64,000 bases of DNA from Cryobacterium melibiosiphilum (GTDB lineage: Bacteria > Actinomycetota > Actinomycetes > Actinomycetales > Microbacteriaceae): NCBI RefSeq assembly GCF_003602235.1, contig NZ_QZVS01000092.1, positions 1-64,000 of the forward strand. The letters are read 5' to 3'. Shown in pieces: positions 63,087-64,000 of this stretch. Below the pieces are notes generated by a model. That model saw only the letters and a list, made by a program, of their open reading frames with translations, did not search any database and was not told the origin of the DNA. A program made the position numbers and the translations under genes. Position 1 is the first letter of the stretch; every line of letters begins with the position of its first letter.

Positions 63087-63137
63087 CTGAACCGGTTCAG
63101 CGCTCACTACTAAACCGGTTCAGGTAGAGAAAGTCAA
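63087..63137 (-). promoter_or_regulatory. Promoter with two LacI-type operators
   Basis: On the minus strand TTGACT (63132-63137), a 17-base spacer and TTTAGT (63109-63114) precede the large secreted protein gene. Operators CTGAACCGGTTCAG (63087-63100, perfect palindrome) and CTAAACCGGTTCAG (63110-63123, one mismatch) are 23 bases apart, centre to centre. One covers the -10 box and the other the region just downstream. The sequence differs from the operators of both LacI genes in the window, so the repressor lies outside it. Confidence 0.75.
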
Positions 63138-63169
63138 GCAATCGGTGGCCCTCGCAGTACACTCCCGGC

Positions 63170-64000
63170 ATGGTTCTCGGCCTGCTCGGCGCGTTTTTCC
63201 TGGTCCTCGGCGGCGCTGCCGTGCTTACCGGCATCCTGCCCCTTCCTGACGTCGTCACGCTCGTCGACCGGGTCGCCCCGATCCTGCTGTTCGTGCTCGC
63301 GATGACCGTCATCACCGAACTCTGCAGTGAGGCCGGGGTCTTCCGCGTGCTGGCCCGGCGCCTGCGGCACTGGGGGCGCGGCAGCGGATGGCTGCTCTGG
63401 CTGCTGGTCTGCGGCCTCGCGATCGTCACGACCGTGTTTCTCTCGCTCGACACCACGGCCGTACTGCTGACCCCGATCGTCGTCAACGTCGCCCGCCAGG
63501 CCGGGCTGCCGCCGCTGCCGTTCGTGCTCAGCACGGTCTGGCTCGCGAACACGGCGAGCCTGCTGCTGCCGATCTCGAATCTCACCAACCTGCTCGCCCA
63601 GCACCGGCTCGACGGCCTGTCCCCGCTCGCCTTCGCCGGCCTGATGGCTGCCCCCGCGCTCGTAGCGAGCCTCGTTCCGATGATCGTCGTCGCGGCGCTC
63701 TTTCGCGCCCAACTCGGCAAGCGCTACGCCACGGTGCCCGTTCGCCGCATCCTGCCGCCCTCGACCGAGCCGGGCAGTTCGCCCGGCCCGTCCTCGACCG
63801 CCACTTCGAGCATCACCGCTCCGGCCGGCCCCGACCGGGTACTGCTCGGGCTCAGCGCGGCCGTGCTCTTCGCGCTGCTCCCCGCGCTGGTGTCGGGCCT
63901 GGAAGTCTGGCTGCCGGCATCCGTCGCCGCGGTCGTGCTACTCGCCGCCTTTCTCGTGCGCCGACGAAGCGTCATTCGCTTCGGCCTCGTGCCGTGGTCG
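63170..64000 (+). CDS. ArsB/SLC13-type permease (partial, runs off the window)
   Basis: The frame from ATG 63170 is open to the last base (277 codons). The sequence begins MVLGLLGAFFLVLGG and shows at least seven hydrophobic helices. The ArsB-like segments are VFLSLDTTAVLLTPIVV (about residues 98-114) and TVWLANTASLLLPISNLTN. ArsB expels arsenite, alone or driven by ArsA. NhaD- and citrate-type SLC13 carriers are related alternatives. A TACACT 6 bases before the ATG suggests a leaderless transcript. Given arsDA 3 kb away, arsenite efflux is the best guess. Confidence 0.82.
   Translation, partial: MVLGLLGAFFLVLGGAAVLTGILPLPDVVTLVDRVAPILLFVLAMTVITELCSEAGVFRVLARRLRHWGRGSGWLLWLLVCGLAIVTTVFLSLDTTAVLLTPIVVNVARQAGLPPLPFVLSTVWLANTASLLLPISNLTNLLAQHRLDGLSPLAFAGLMAAPALVASLVPMIVVAALFRAQLGKRYATVPVRRILPPSTEPGSSPGPSSTATSSITAPAGPDRVLLGLSAAVLFALLPALVSGLEVWLPASVAAVVLLAAFLVRRRSVIRFGLVPWS

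Overview
The window is high-GC actinobacterial DNA. I read it as Microbacteriaceae-like (Micrococcales). The grounds are strong G/C bias at third codon positions, start/stop overlaps of 1 to 4 bases inside operons, many leaderless promoters (TANNNT about 5 to 7 bases before the start codon), palindromic intergenic repeats of the type GGTTTCGAC...GGTTGAG, and constant use of the heptamer GGATGCC/GGCATCC. I see no rRNA, tRNA, CRISPR array, transposase or prophage gene. The content is chromosomal metabolism, transport and regulation.

Layout. 0.5-2.3 kb: purA and a DUF3151 gene. 2.3-5.7 kb: a LacI repressor divergent from a Gfo/Idh/MocA dehydrogenase and a sugar-phosphate isomerase-like protein, with tandem operators between. 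5.7-6.7 kb: a DUF4440 protein and a TrmH/SpoU methyltransferase. 6.7-10.1 kb: a manganese/zinc ABC importer with its DtxR/MntR regulator, preceded by two MntR-like boxes. 10.2-14.3 kb: HAD phosphatase, a Pro-Glu/Ser-Glu repeat membrane protein, pyrE, a 40-residue membrane protein and a LysR regulator.

14.5-24.6 kb is a nine-gene minus-strand run that fits reductive pyrimidine degradation: beta-ureidopropionase, dihydropyrimidinase, a luciferase-like (LLM) oxidoreductase of the CPS_4043 type, a two-permease NMT1/THI5-type ABC importer, a class III aminotransferase, and (methyl)malonate-semialdehyde dehydrogenase. Divergent from it at 24.9-28.9 kb are the proposed F420-0/FO importer and cofD. 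cofC, cofE and an F420-dependent glucose-6-phosphate dehydrogenase-like LLM protein follow at 29.2-32.4 kb. No FO synthase is seen, so salvage of an F420 precursor is plausible, and the LLM enzyme could supply F420-dependent chemistry to pyrimidine breakdown.

32.5-37.2 kb holds mixed genes: a small membrane protein, xthA, an ABM-like membrane protein, an AEC transporter, an alpha/beta hydrolase and a VOC protein. 37.3-47.2 kb is an oligosaccharide regulon: an Opp-type ABC importer with fused ATPases, a GH1 beta-glucosidase, a secreted PF10091-type hydrolase and a LacI repressor. The promoters of the importer and of the hydrolase carry almost identical operators. 47.3-50.5 kb: a BTAD regulator, a NarL-type response regulator and a histidine kinase. 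50.6-51.3 kb: a decayed multicopper oxidase.

51.4-57.1 kb is one giant secreted haem peroxidase with RTX, FN3 and Ig-like domains. 57.2-60.3 kb: a class II glutamine amidotransferase, arsA and arsD. 60.4-63.0 kb: an SRPBCC protein and a large secreted (alpha/alpha)6-like protein under LacI-type operators. The window ends inside an ArsB/SLC13-type permease.
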